This document shows, in pieces, positions 30,817-38,939 of a stretch of 48,694 nucleotides of DNA (position 1 is its first letter; each line of letters begins with the position of its first letter). The position numbers and the translations under genes are program-made. Origin of the DNA: Streptomyces sparsogenes (lineage in GTDB: Bacteria > Actinomycetota > Actinomycetes > Streptomycetales > Streptomycetaceae). The stretch lies in the NCBI RefSeq assembly GCF_001704635.1, contig NZ_MAXF01000088.1, positions 1-48,694 of the forward strand, written 5' to 3'. Below the pieces are notes generated by a model. The model ran no database searches. It saw nothing but the letters and a program-made list of their open reading frames with translations, and had not been told where the DNA came from.

Positions 30817-31721
30817 GTGCGCGCGGGAGTCTGGAAGGCAGGGTCGCCGTCGTGACGGGCGCGGCGCGGGGCGTGGGGGAGTCGCTCGCGCGCAAGCTGT
30901 CCGCGCGCGGGGCGAGGCTGGCGCTGGTCGGGCTGGAGCCCGACGGGCTGCGGCGGGTGGCGGCGGGCCTCGGCACCGAGGCCGCGTACTGGCACGCCGA
31001 TGTCACCGACCACGAGGCGATGGCCCGGGTGGCCGGGGAGGTCGCCGAGCGCTTCGGCGGGGTGGACATCGTCGTCGCCAACGCCGGGGTGGCCCAGGCC
31101 GGTCCGTTCCCGGACACCGACGAGGCGGCCTGGCGGCGCGTCATCGAGGTCAATCTGCTGGGCAGCGCCACGACCGCCCGCGCGTTCCTGCCCGCGCTGC
31201 TGGAGAGCCGTGGCTATCTGCTGCAGATCGCCTCGCTCGCCGCGATCACGCCCGCGCCGATGATGTCCGCGTACTGCGCGTCCAAGTCCGGGGTCGAGGC
31301 GTACGCGCACTGTCTGCGCGCCGAGGTGGGCCATCGCGGGGTACGGGTCGGCGTGGCCTACCTCAGCTTCACCGACACCGACATGGTGCGCGGCTTCGAG
31401 CGGGACGACGTGCTGCGGGAGCTGCGGGGCAGGCTGCCCTGGCCCGTCAACCGCACCTGCCCGCTCGGCCCGGCCACCGACCGGCTGGTGGCCGGGATCG
31501 AGCGCCGGGCGACACATGTGTACGGGCAGTGGTGGCTGCGCGGCATGCAGCCGGTGCGGGGCGTCCTGCCCGTGCTGATCGGCACCCTCGCGCAGCGCGA
31601 CATGCGCCGCTACGAGCAACGGCTCGCGGCGACGCGCGAGCGGCGTACCGGGCTGGTGGGCGCGGGCGGCGAGGCGGATGACAAGGCGCGTGGCGACAAG
31701 GCGCGGAGCGAGCGCCCATGA
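30813..31721 (+). CDS. Short-chain dehydrogenase/reductase (SDR)
   Basis: A 302-residue classical SDR: cofactor loop TGAARGVG (residues 15-22), NAG at ANAGVAQ, and the catalytic Ser141-Tyr154-Lys158 set (IASLAAITPAPMMSAYCASKSG). A long C-terminal part (residues about 210-290) with WWLRGMQPVRGVLPVLIGTL suggests membrane or lipid contact. AAGGAG lies 8 bases before ATG 30813, which overlaps the hydrolase stop. It would interconvert an alcohol and the ketone used by the monooxygenase. The operon is therefore a plausible alcohol to ketone to ester to acid plus alcohol route. Confidence 0.92.
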   Translation: MSARGSLEGRVAVVTGAARGVGESLARKLSARGARLALVGLEPDGLRRVAAGLGTEAAYWHADVTDHEAMARVAGEVAERFGGVDIVVANAGVAQAGPFPDTDEAAWRRVIEVNLLGSATTARAFLPALLESRGYLLQIASLAAITPAPMMSAYCASKSGVEAYAHCLRAEVGHRGVRVGVAYLSFTDTDMVRGFERDDVLRELRGRLPWPVNRTCPLGPATDRLVAGIERRATHVYGQWWLRGMQPVRGVLPVLIGTLAQRDMRRYEQRLAATRERRTGLVGAGGEADDKARGDKARSERP

Positions 31722-31806
31722 GAGCCCATGGTCGAAATGCGGCGTACGTCCCCGCATGTCACGCTGGTCGGGCCCATCCTCCGCCACCCCCTGAGGAGTG
31801 ACACCG

Positions 31807-32004
31807 ATGGCCAGCAAGGACCAGTTCAACGAGAAGGCCCGGCAGAGCAGGCGCAAGGCGCAGGGCGACCGGACCGAGGAGGCGCGGCCCGGCCGGCAGT
31901 CGCAGCAGCCCCGGCGCGAGCAGCCGCCGCGCGAGACCGGCGGGCGCCCGGCCCGGGAGCGGGAAGAGGGCATCGAGGACCAGGAGCCCTTCGAGGACAT
32001 GTGA
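31807..32004 (+). CDS. Small highly charged hypothetical protein
   Basis: A 65-residue protein with no hydrophobic core: MASKDQFNEKARQSRRKAQG, then Arg/Gln/Pro-rich sequence and an acidic end EEGIEDQEPFEDM. It is probably disordered. TGAGGAG lies 8 bases before the ATG. It is 85 bases beyond the SDR gene on the same strand and precedes a strong terminator, so it may be the last gene of that transcript or separate. I do not recognise a function. Confidence 0.7.
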   Translation: MASKDQFNEKARQSRRKAQGDRTEEARPGRQSQQPRREQPPRETGGRPAREREEGIEDQEPFEDM

Positions 32005-32053
32005 CCATGTGACCTCGGCGGGGCCCAGGGGCGCGTCCGGTTCGCGGACGCGC

Positions 32054-32089
32054 CCCACCCGCGTACGCCCTGTCTCGTACGCGGGTGGG
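32054..32089. terminator. Hairpin terminator between convergent genes
   Basis: A 14-bp perfect stem (CCCACCCGCGTACG with CGTACGCGGGTGGG), loop CCCTGTCT, lies between the small charged protein and the tricorn gene. The right arm is repeated directly afterwards (TACGCGGGTGGGATC at 32078-32092 and 32093-32107). No T tract is present. Confidence 0.8.
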
Positions 32090-32112
32090 ATCTACGCGGG
32101 TGGGATCGGGGC

Positions 32113-35100
32113 TCAGCCGCTTCTCGGCGGCAGCTTCGGGCGCCGCAGGTCCGGCACGTCCGAGTAGTCCGGTGGCGTCGCGGCCGGGTGCCGCTCCAGC
32201 AGGTCGAGCGCCGTGCGCACCGCGACCCCGAGCTGCGGGTGGCGGCCCTCCGCCCAGTCCAGCGGCGAGCGCGGCGCCTCGATGTCCGGCTCCACGCCGT
32301 AGTTCTCGACCCCCCACCCGTACGCGTCGAACCAGGCCGCGTTCATCGGCACCGTGATCGAGGTGCCGTCCCCCAGCTCGTGGTGACCGGTCATGCCGAC
32401 GACGCCGCCCCAGGTGCGCAGGCCCACCACCGGGCCGATGCCCTGGATCTTGAAGGCCGCGGTGATCATGTCGCCGTCGGAGGAGGTCATCTCGTCGGCG
32501 ACCGCGACGATCGGCCCGCGCGGCGCGTTGCTGGTGTACGAGACGGGCTGGGCGTGGCGGGTGAGGTCCCAGCCCATGATGACGCGGGTGAGCTTCTCGA
32601 CGACCAGCTCGCTGATGTTGCCGCCCGCGTTGCCCCGTACGTCCACGATCAGCGCCGGGAACGACATCTCGCGGCGCACATCGCGGTTGAACTGGGCCCA
32701 GCCGGAGCCGCCCATGTCGGGGATGTGCAGATAGCCGCACCGCCCGTCGCTCAGCTCGCGCACCACCGCGCGCCGCTTGGCCACCCAGTCCTGGTAGCGC
32801 AGCGGCCGGTCGTCGATGAGCGGCTGCACCGCGACCCGGCGCGGCGGGCCCTCCCCGTCGGCGGGCAGGAAGGTGAGCTCGACCGTGGTGCCGCCGGCGG
32901 CGGTGAGCAGCGGGTAGGGGCCGGCCACCGGGTCCACCGGGCGGCCGTCGACATGGGTGAGTGTGGCGCCGTCGCGGATCCCGGTGCCGGCGAGCGGCGA
33001 GCGTGCCCGGGAGTCGGAGGACTCGCCGGGCAGGATGCGGGAGACGATCCAGGCGCCGTCCTTGGTGCGCGCGAAGTTGGCGCCGAGCAGTCCGATGGGG
33101 CGCTGGTAGTGGCCCGGGCCCTCGTTGCGGCGGGCCGGGATGACATACGCGTGGGAGGTGCCGAGTTCGCCCTGGACCTCGCGCAGCAGATCGGCGAACT
33201 CGTCGGGGGAGGCGACCCGTTCGACCAGGGGGCGGTACTGGGCGAGCGCCGCGTCCCAGTCGACGCCGCACATGCCGGGCTCCCAGTAGTAGGCGCGGGT
33301 GATCCGGCCCGCCTCGTCGTACGCCTGCCGCCACTCGGCGGCCGGGTCCACGGTGTGCTGGATCCGCCGCATGTCGATGTGGACGGTCGAGTCGCTGTCG
33401 GCGCTCTCGGTGGCGGGCACCGCCCGCAGATCGCCGTCGTCGTTGACCACCAGGCGGGTGCCGTCGCCGCTGACCTCGAACCAGTCCAGCTCGCCGGTGA
33501 GTTCGGTGCGCTTGGCCTTGACCAGGTCGAAGTGTTCGAGGGTGGGGCGGGAGGAGGTCTCGGCCGGGTTGGCGAAGGTCTCGCCGAGCGCGCCGGAGAT
33601 GGGCCAGCGCAGCCACACCAGCCCGCCGCCGCTGACCGGGCGCAGGCCCGAGTACTTGGAGGCGGCCACCGGGAAGGCAGTGACCCGGCTGGACAGCCCC
33701 TCCACCTCGATCGTGACCGTGCCCTCGGTGTCCCCCTCGCCCTCGCCGTCCAGGTCGAGGCCGCCCGCGGCCGGGCGGCCCTCGGGGGAGAGCGCGAAGG
33801 GGGAGGGGGTGGCGGAGGACAGCGGTACGAGGTAGGGGCGGCAGCCGAGCGGGAAGGACAGGTCGCCGGTGTGCACGTCGTAGACCGGGTCGAAGCCGCG
33901 CCAGGACAGGAACGCCAGATACCGGCCGTCGCGCGTGAAGACCGGCTCCTCGTCCTCGAACCGCCCGCTGGTCACGTCCACGACCGTCCGGTCCGAGAGC
34001 CGTGCGATCTTTATCTGGCGCAGGGTGCGGCCGATGCCGGGGTGCGACCAGGCCAGCCAGCCGGAGTCGGGGGAGAAGGCCAGCTCGCGCACCGGGCCGT
34101 TCACCGACCGGATCAGCTCGCTGACCTCGTCGCCGCCCTCGTCGCCGCCCTCCTTGCCGCCCTCGGGCGTGCCGGCTTCCGGCGAGGTGTCGATCAGCAG
34201 CAGCCGCCCGTCGTGCGAGGCCACCGCGAGCCGGGTGCCGTCCGGCGACGCGACCATCTCGCGCACCCGTCCGAGCCGGCCCGAGGCCAGCCGCCGCCGC
34301 TCCTCCGGGCCGCTCGCGCGCGGCAGGTACGCGATCTCGACGGCGTCCTCGCCCCCGGCGTCCGTCACATACGCCACCCGCCCGCTGTCGCCCAGCATCT
34401 CCGGCAGCCGCACCCGCACCCCGGGGGTGTCGGCGAGGGTCCTGGCGGGGCCGTCCCGGTGGGTCAGCCAGTACAGGCTGCCCCGTACGCACACCGCGCT
34501 CGCCCGGCCCGTGGTGTCCACCGAGAGGCCGTTGATGTGGGAGGAGGCCGGGACCTGGTACGGGCGCCGCCCGGTGCGCGCCCCGCCGAGCCGCACGTCG
34601 AGACGGCGCGGCTCGGCGCGCGGGCCCAGGTCGTCCACCAGCCACAGATCGCCGGCGCACTGGTAGACGACGCGCGAGCCGTCGGTCGAGGCGTGCCGGG
34701 CGTAGAAGTCGGCGTGGTCGGTGTGGCGCCGCAGGTCCGAGCCGTCGGGCAGACAGGAGTAGAGGTTGCCGATGCCCTCGTGGTCGGAGAGGAAGGCGAT
34801 CCGGCCCGCGACGAACATGGGCGAGTCCAGGTGCCCGTTCAGCTCCGGCACCAGGCGCGTGCCGTGCAGCCACAGCCGGCCCGTCGCGCCGCCCCGGTAG
34901 CGCTTCCAGGAGGCGGGCTCGTGCGGGGGAGTGCCGGTCAGCAGCAGGGTGCGGCGCTCGCCGTCGAAGTCGGCGACCGCGATGCCGGAGACCGGGCCCC
35001 AGGGCAGCTGTCCGCCGGGGCTGCCGTCGGTGGGCAGGCTGTAGGCCCAGGAGAAGTACGAGAACGGCTGGCCGTGGGAGGAGACGGCCAGGATCTGGGA

Positions 35101-35454
35101 GGCGCCGTCCTGGTCGGGGGGCGTCCAGCCGCAGACCCGGGCGTCGATGCCGCCCCAGTACGTCAGCCGGCGCGCCGGGCCGCCGTCGACCGGGACGAGA
35201 TGGATCTCCGGGTCGAGGCTGCGCCAGGTCGTGTAGGCGATGTGGGAGCCGTCGGGGGAGAAGCGCGGGTGCCCCACCCGGGTCCGGTCGACCGTCAGCC
35301 GCCAGGCCCGCCCGGGGGGCTCGCCGGGCGCGGGCAGCGGCGCGACCCACAGGTCGTCCTCGGCGGCGAAACAGAGCAAGTCGTCGTGCAGATGCGGGAA
35401 TCGGAGATAAGCGCCGGCGGCCGGGCCCCGGGTGTTCGACAGACCATCACTCAC
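32113..35454 (-). CDS. Tricorn-like S41 family protease
   Basis: A 1113-residue cytosolic protease of the tricorn family, which cuts oligopeptides released by the proteasome. The N-terminal 350 residues carry WD/beta-propeller repeats (HPRFSPDGSHIAYTTW, SPDGTRLAVASHDGRLLLID), followed by a second propeller, a PDZ-like segment (VSRILPGESSDSRARSPL) and the S41 core. Catalytic residues matching tricorn are Ser767-His768 in LGTSHAYV, Ser992 in TSSDGD and Glu1055 in GVEPD. VDVRGNAGG is also typical. GTG 35454 has GGAAGG about 7 bases upstream. The gene is divergent from a TetR gene across two related palindromes. Confidence 0.93.
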   Translation of the reverse strand: MSDGLSNTRGPAAGAYLRFPHLHDDLLCFAAEDDLWVAPLPAPGEPPGRAWRLTVDRTRVGHPRFSPDGSHIAYTTWRSLDPEIHLVPVDGGPARRLTYWGGIDARVCGWTPPDQDGASQILAVSSHGQPFSYFSWAYSLPTDGSPGGQLPWGPVSGIAVADFDGERRTLLLTGTPPHEPASWKRYRGGATGRLWLHGTRLVPELNGHLDSPMFVAGRIAFLSDHEGIGNLYSCLPDGSDLRRHTDHADFYARHASTDGSRVVYQCAGDLWLVDDLGPRAEPRRLDVRLGGARTGRRPYQVPASSHINGLSVDTTGRASAVCVRGSLYWLTHRDGPARTLADTPGVRVRLPEMLGDSGRVAYVTDAGGEDAVEIAYLPRASGPEERRRLASGRLGRVREMVASPDGTRLAVASHDGRLLLIDTSPEAGTPEGGKEGGDEGGDEVSELIRSVNGPVRELAFSPDSGWLAWSHPGIGRTLRQIKIARLSDRTVVDVTSGRFEDEEPVFTRDGRYLAFLSWRGFDPVYDVHTGDLSFPLGCRPYLVPLSSATPSPFALSPEGRPAAGGLDLDGEGEGDTEGTVTIEVEGLSSRVTAFPVAASKYSGLRPVSGGGLVWLRWPISGALGETFANPAETSSRPTLEHFDLVKAKRTELTGELDWFEVSGDGTRLVVNDDGDLRAVPATESADSDSTVHIDMRRIQHTVDPAAEWRQAYDEAGRITRAYYWEPGMCGVDWDAALAQYRPLVERVASPDEFADLLREVQGELGTSHAYVIPARRNEGPGHYQRPIGLLGANFARTKDGAWIVSRILPGESSDSRARSPLAGTGIRDGATLTHVDGRPVDPVAGPYPLLTAAGGTTVELTFLPADGEGPPRRVAVQPLIDDRPLRYQDWVAKRRAVVRELSDGRCGYLHIPDMGGSGWAQFNRDVRREMSFPALIVDVRGNAGGNISELVVEKLTRVIMGWDLTRHAQPVSYTSNAPRGPIVAVADEMTSSDGDMITAAFKIQGIGPVVGLRTWGGVVGMTGHHELGDGTSITVPMNAAWFDAYGWGVENYGVEPDIEAPRSPLDWAEGRHPQLGVAVRTALDLLERHPAATPPDYSDVPDLRRPKLPPRSG

Positions 35455-35515
35455 CTGACCATCCTTCCGGGACCACCCGTTCGGGGCAACTCGGTCTTGT
35501 GACGCATCCCACGAC

Positions 35516-35586
35516 CGAAACGGGCCCGTTTCGCGCGATGCTCCGCCGAACTGGGCGTACCCTTGTGGTGTACGAAACCGTTTCGT
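35516..35586. promoter_or_regulatory. Two related palindromic operators (CGAAAC/GTTTCG)
   Basis: CGAAACGGGCCCGTTTCG (35516-35533, 18 bp) and ACGAAACCGTTTCGT (35572-35586, 15 bp) are both perfect palindromes sharing the CGAAAC half-site. They lie between the tricorn gene and the TetR gene, centres about 55 bp apart, so one regulator may control both directions. A TACCCT box at 35559-35564 lies between them. Confidence 0.85.
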
Positions 35587-35619
35587 TCGTGCGCTCGCAT
35601 GTTCGGGAAGGAGGGCATG

Positions 35620-36267
35620 ATGCAGGCAGTGGACCGACGCCGCAGCAGGCTGTCCCCCGAACGGGAGAGCGAGCTGTACGAAGCCGTCATGGACCTGCTC
35701 ACCGAGGTCGGCTACGACGCGCTCACCATGGACGCCGTCGCGGCCCGTACCCACTCCAGCAAGGCCACGCTCTACCGGCAGTGGAAGGGCAAGCCGCAGC
35801 TCGTCGCCACCGCGCTGCGCCACTCCAAGCCCGTCTCGCTCGACGACATCGACACCGGCTCGCTGCGCGGCGACCTGCGCGAGATGGTGCGGTGCGGCGA
35901 CGAGGCCCGGGAGCGCGACGCGGCCCTGCTGCGCGGGCTGGCCCTCGCCGTCCACCACAACCCCGATCTGCTCGAGGCGCTGCGTGAACTGATGGTCGAG
36001 CACGAACTCGCCGCCTTCGAGAAGGTGCTCGGGCGGGCCGTCGAGCGCGGGGAGGTCGCCCCGGACCGCCCCGCCCTCCACTACACCGTGCACATGCTGG
36101 TGGGCGCCTTCACCACCCGGCCCCTGGTCGAGGCCAAGGAGGCGGACATGGCCTACCTCTTCGACTACATCGACGCCGTGATCCTCCCCGCACTCGGCGT
36201 GCCGTCCCCGGCCTCCCCGGCCTCCCCAGCCTCTCCGGCCTCCCCGGCCTCCCCGGCCTTCCTCTGA
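35620..36267 (+). CDS. TetR family transcriptional regulator
   Basis: A 215-residue TetR protein. The HTH (residues about 17-60) reads LYEAVMDLLTEVGYDALTMDAVAARTHSSKATLYRQWKGKPQLV, and the ligand domain resembles the TetR_C group often next to MMPL or MFS exporters. ATG 35620 has AAGGAGG 5 bases upstream; the ATG at 35617 is too close to it. The C-terminal tail is an Ala-Ser-Pro repeat encoded by 9-bp tandem units (about 36204-36262). The MMPL gene follows 129 bases later on the same strand. The palindromes upstream are its likely operators. Confidence 0.93.
   Translation: MQAVDRRRSRLSPERESELYEAVMDLLTEVGYDALTMDAVAARTHSSKATLYRQWKGKPQLVATALRHSKPVSLDDIDTGSLRGDLREMVRCGDEARERDAALLRGLALAVHHNPDLLEALRELMVEHELAAFEKVLGRAVERGEVAPDRPALHYTVHMLVGAFTTRPLVEAKEADMAYLFDYIDAVILPALGVPSPASPASPASPASPASPAFL
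36204..36262 (+). repeat. 9-bp tandem repeat coding for the SPA tail
   Basis: About six units of TCCCCGGCC with a few substitutions encode the SerProAla repeat at the C terminus of the TetR protein. Copy number is likely to vary between strains. Confidence 0.8.
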
Positions 36268-36396
36268 GGCACCCCTCCCCCCACTCCCCCCGCACCACCC
36301 ACAACCCCATAGAGCTCCAGCCGGCGCGCCGCTCTCGTCGCCGTCTGGTTCCCCACCCCTGCCAGTAACGCCTACTCGACGGGAGCACCTCTCCTC

Positions 36397-38673
36397 GTGG
36401 CCACGTTCCTCTACAAACTCGGCCGATTCGCCTTCCGGCGACGCCGGTTCGTCGCCCTCATATGGGTGGCGCTCCTCGCGGTCGCCGGTGTCGGGGCCGC
36501 CACCGCCTCGCCGCCGGCCAACGACAACTTCTCCATTCCCGGCACGGAGGCCCAGAAGGCCTTCGACCTGCTGGAGCAGCGATCCCCGGGCGGCAACCCC
36601 CAGGGCGCCACCGCGCGCGTGGTCTTCCACGCGCCGGACGGCGAGAAGATGACCGACAAGGCCAACAAGGCCGCGGTCGAGAAGACCGTCCGCGAGCTCA
36701 AGTCCGGCTCCGACGAGGTCGCCTCGGTCGCCGACCCCTACAAGACGGGCGCGGTCAGCAAGAAGGGCGACACGGCGTACATCCTGACCTCCTACAAGGT
36801 CAGCGCCATGGAGCTGCACGACAAGACCCGGGACGCCCTCAAGGAGGCGGGCCAGGAGGCCCGCGACTCGGGGCTGACGGTCGAGATCGGCGGTGACGCG
36901 CTGGAGCAGATGCCCGAGACCGGCGCCACCGAGGTCATCGGCATCGCGATCTCGGCGGTCGTCCTCCTCATCACCTTCGGCTCCCTGGTCGCCGCCGGAC
37001 TCCCGCTGCTCACCGCGATCATCGGGGTCGGCATCGGCATCTCGTCGATCACCGCCCTCGCCACCACTCTCGGGCTGTCCAGCACCACCTCGACGCTGGC
37101 GATGATGATCGGCCTCGCGGTCGGCATCGACTACGCGCTGTTCATCGTCTCCCGCTACCGGGCCGAACTGGCCGAGGGGCAGGAGCGGGAGGAGGCCGCC
37201 GGGCGCGCGGTGGGCACCGCGGGCTCCGCGGTGGTCTTCGCCGGGCTCACTGTCGTCATCGCCCTGGCCGGCCTCGCGGTCGTCAACATCCCGGTGCTGT
37301 CCAAGATGGGCTTCGCCGCGGCGGGCACGGTGGTGATCGCCGTCCTCATCGCGATCACCCTCATCCCCGCGCTGCTCGGCTTCGCGGGCAGCAAGGTGGT
37401 CAGCCGCAAGGCCCGCAAGGCCGCCAAGGCCGCCGAGCAGGGCGCGGAGGGCCAGGCGGGTCAGGCCCAGGGCGAGGAGAAGCCCAACGCGGGCACCCGC
37501 TGGGCCCGGTTCGTGCTGCGCCGCCCGATCGTGGTGCTGCTGGTGGGTGTGCTGGGGCTGGGCGCCGCCGCGCTCCCCGCGGCGAGCCTGGAGCTCGGCC
37601 TGCCCGACGACGGCTCGCAGCCGACCGACACCACCAAGCGCAAGGCGTACGACCTGATCTCCGACGGCTTCGGCCCCGGCATGAACGGGCCGCTGATGGT
37701 GATGGTCGACGCCAAGGGCAGCGACGACCCCAAGGGTGCCGCGGAGCAGGTCCGCAAGACCATCCACGACGTGGACGGCGTCGCCGCGGTCAGCAAGCCG
37801 CAGTTCATCAACAAGGACGGCGACACCGCGACCCTGACGGTCATCTCCAAGTACAAGCCGAGCAGCGTGGACACCGAGGACGTGGTGCACCACATCCGCG
37901 ACAAGGCCGCGTCCCTCAAGGCCGGGACCGGCGCCGAGGTGCTGGTGACCGGCCAGACGGCGATGAACATCGACATCTCGCAGAAGCTCAACGACGCCCT
38001 GCTGCCCTACCTGGGGCTGGTCGTCGGCCTGGCCTTCCTGCTGCTGATGGTCGTCTTCCGGTCGCTGCTGGTGCCGCTCAAGGCGGCGCTCGGCTTCCTG
38101 CTGTCCGTCGTGGCGGCGCTGGGCGCGGTCGTCGCGGTCTTCCAGTGGGGCTGGGGCGGAAGCCTGTTCAACGTCGAGGAGCCCGGCCCGATCATGAGCA
38201 TGATGCCGATCTTCATGATCGGCGTGGTCTTCGGCCTGGCGATGGACTACGAGGTCTTCCTCGTGACCCGGATGCGCGAGGCGTACGTCCACGGCGAGCG
38301 GCCGGGCCAGGCCGTCGTCACGGGCTTCAAGCACGGCGCCCGGGTGGTGACCGCGGCCGCGATCATCATGATCAGCGTCTTCGCCGGATTCATCGGCTCC
38401 TCCGAGTCGATGGTGAAGATGATCGGCTTCGGCCTGGCCATCGCGGTGTTCTTCGACGCGTTCATCGTCCGCATGGCCATCGTCCCGGCGGTGCTCGCCC
38501 TGCTCGGCAAGTCCGCGTGGTGGCTGCCGCGCTGGCTCGACAAGGCGCTGCCGAACGTGGACGTGGAGGGCGAGGGCCTGCGCAAGCAGCTCGGGTCGGG
38601 CCCCGAGGCGGGCCGCGATGAGCGGGGCGCGCGGGACGTGCGGGACTCCGACGCGGATCTGACCCGGGTGTAG
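36397..38673 (+). CDS. MMPL/RND family membrane transporter
   Basis: A 758-residue RND-type exporter with two homologous halves, each one helix, a large outside loop, then five or six helices. The paired proton-relay motifs are GLAVGIDYALFIVSRYR with Asp245-Tyr246 and GLAMDYEVFLVTRMREAY with Asp617-Tyr618. Loop domains lie at residues about 40-170 and 400-530. A charged linker (AEQGAEGQAGQAQGEEK) joins the halves. Streptomyces homologues export lipids, drugs or pigments; the substrate here is unknown. GTG 36397 has GGGAG somewhat far upstream (13 bases). The preceding TetR is its likely regulator. Confidence 0.93.
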   Translation: MATFLYKLGRFAFRRRRFVALIWVALLAVAGVGAATASPPANDNFSIPGTEAQKAFDLLEQRSPGGNPQGATARVVFHAPDGEKMTDKANKAAVEKTVRELKSGSDEVASVADPYKTGAVSKKGDTAYILTSYKVSAMELHDKTRDALKEAGQEARDSGLTVEIGGDALEQMPETGATEVIGIAISAVVLLITFGSLVAAGLPLLTAIIGVGIGISSITALATTLGLSSTTSTLAMMIGLAVGIDYALFIVSRYRAELAEGQEREEAAGRAVGTAGSAVVFAGLTVVIALAGLAVVNIPVLSKMGFAAAGTVVIAVLIAITLIPALLGFAGSKVVSRKARKAAKAAEQGAEGQAGQAQGEEKPNAGTRWARFVLRRPIVVLLVGVLGLGAAALPAASLELGLPDDGSQPTDTTKRKAYDLISDGFGPGMNGPLMVMVDAKGSDDPKGAAEQVRKTIHDVDGVAAVSKPQFINKDGDTATLTVISKYKPSSVDTEDVVHHIRDKAASLKAGTGAEVLVTGQTAMNIDISQKLNDALLPYLGLVVGLAFLLLMVVFRSLLVPLKAALGFLLSVVAALGAVVAVFQWGWGGSLFNVEEPGPIMSMMPIFMIGVVFGLAMDYEVFLVTRMREAYVHGERPGQAVVTGFKHGARVVTAAAIIMISVFAGFIGSSESMVKMIGFGLAIAVFFDAFIVRMAIVPAVLALLGKSAWWLPRWLDKALPNVDVEGEGLRKQLGSGPEAGRDERGARDVRDSDADLTRV

Positions 38674-38716
38674 GTCCCGGGGTGAGGCCGGGGGTGAGAG
38701 CCCGGCCCCGGTGCGG

Positions 38717-38750
38717 CGGCGGCCCTTCGCGAGTGCGCGGAGGGCCGCCG
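38717..38750 (+). terminator. Hairpin after the MMPL gene
   Basis: CGGCGGCCCT (38717-38726) pairs with AGGGCCGCCG (38741-38750) around a 14-base loop, 44 bases after the MMPL stop; no T tract. The rest of the 266-bp gap to the nickel genes contains only the Nur-controlled promoter. Confidence 0.6.
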
Positions 38751-38832
38751 TCGTGTGTGCGGGGTGCGCGGCGGGGCGGGAACGCGGGGGCTGGGCGGCG
38801 TGTGGGCGGTGATTTTCGCGGGTAGAGCGCTC

Positions 38833-38863
38833 TTGCGAATTGATTGCAATAACGGGTTACCAT
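38833..38863 (+). promoter_or_regulatory. Nur box and promoter of the nickel uptake operon
   Basis: TTGCGA-ATTGA-TTGCAA (38833-38849) matches the published Streptomyces Nur box tTGCaa-N5-ttGCAA with one difference. Its left half also serves as a -35 box (TTGCGA), followed after 19 bases by TACCAT (38858-38863). Nur with nickel would therefore cover the promoter and repress. No cobalamin riboswitch was seen in the leader. Confidence 0.8.
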
Positions 38864-38939
38864 CATCGAGCGGATCAACCGGATTAACGGATTCCGCGGA
38901 TGAAGCGGACACCCCCGGCGCAGAAGCGGAGCCCCCGTC

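Noticed and set aside
32188..35502. Open frame of over 1100 codons on the plus strand opposite the tricorn gene
   Set aside because: It is an antisense shadow of a GC-rich gene with obvious protease motifs on the other strand; its translation is Gly/Arg/Val-rich with no recognisable domain.
38674..38939. Possible cobalamin riboswitch before the NikMN gene
   Set aside because: No B12-box-like conserved core could be found; the Nur box explains the regulation.
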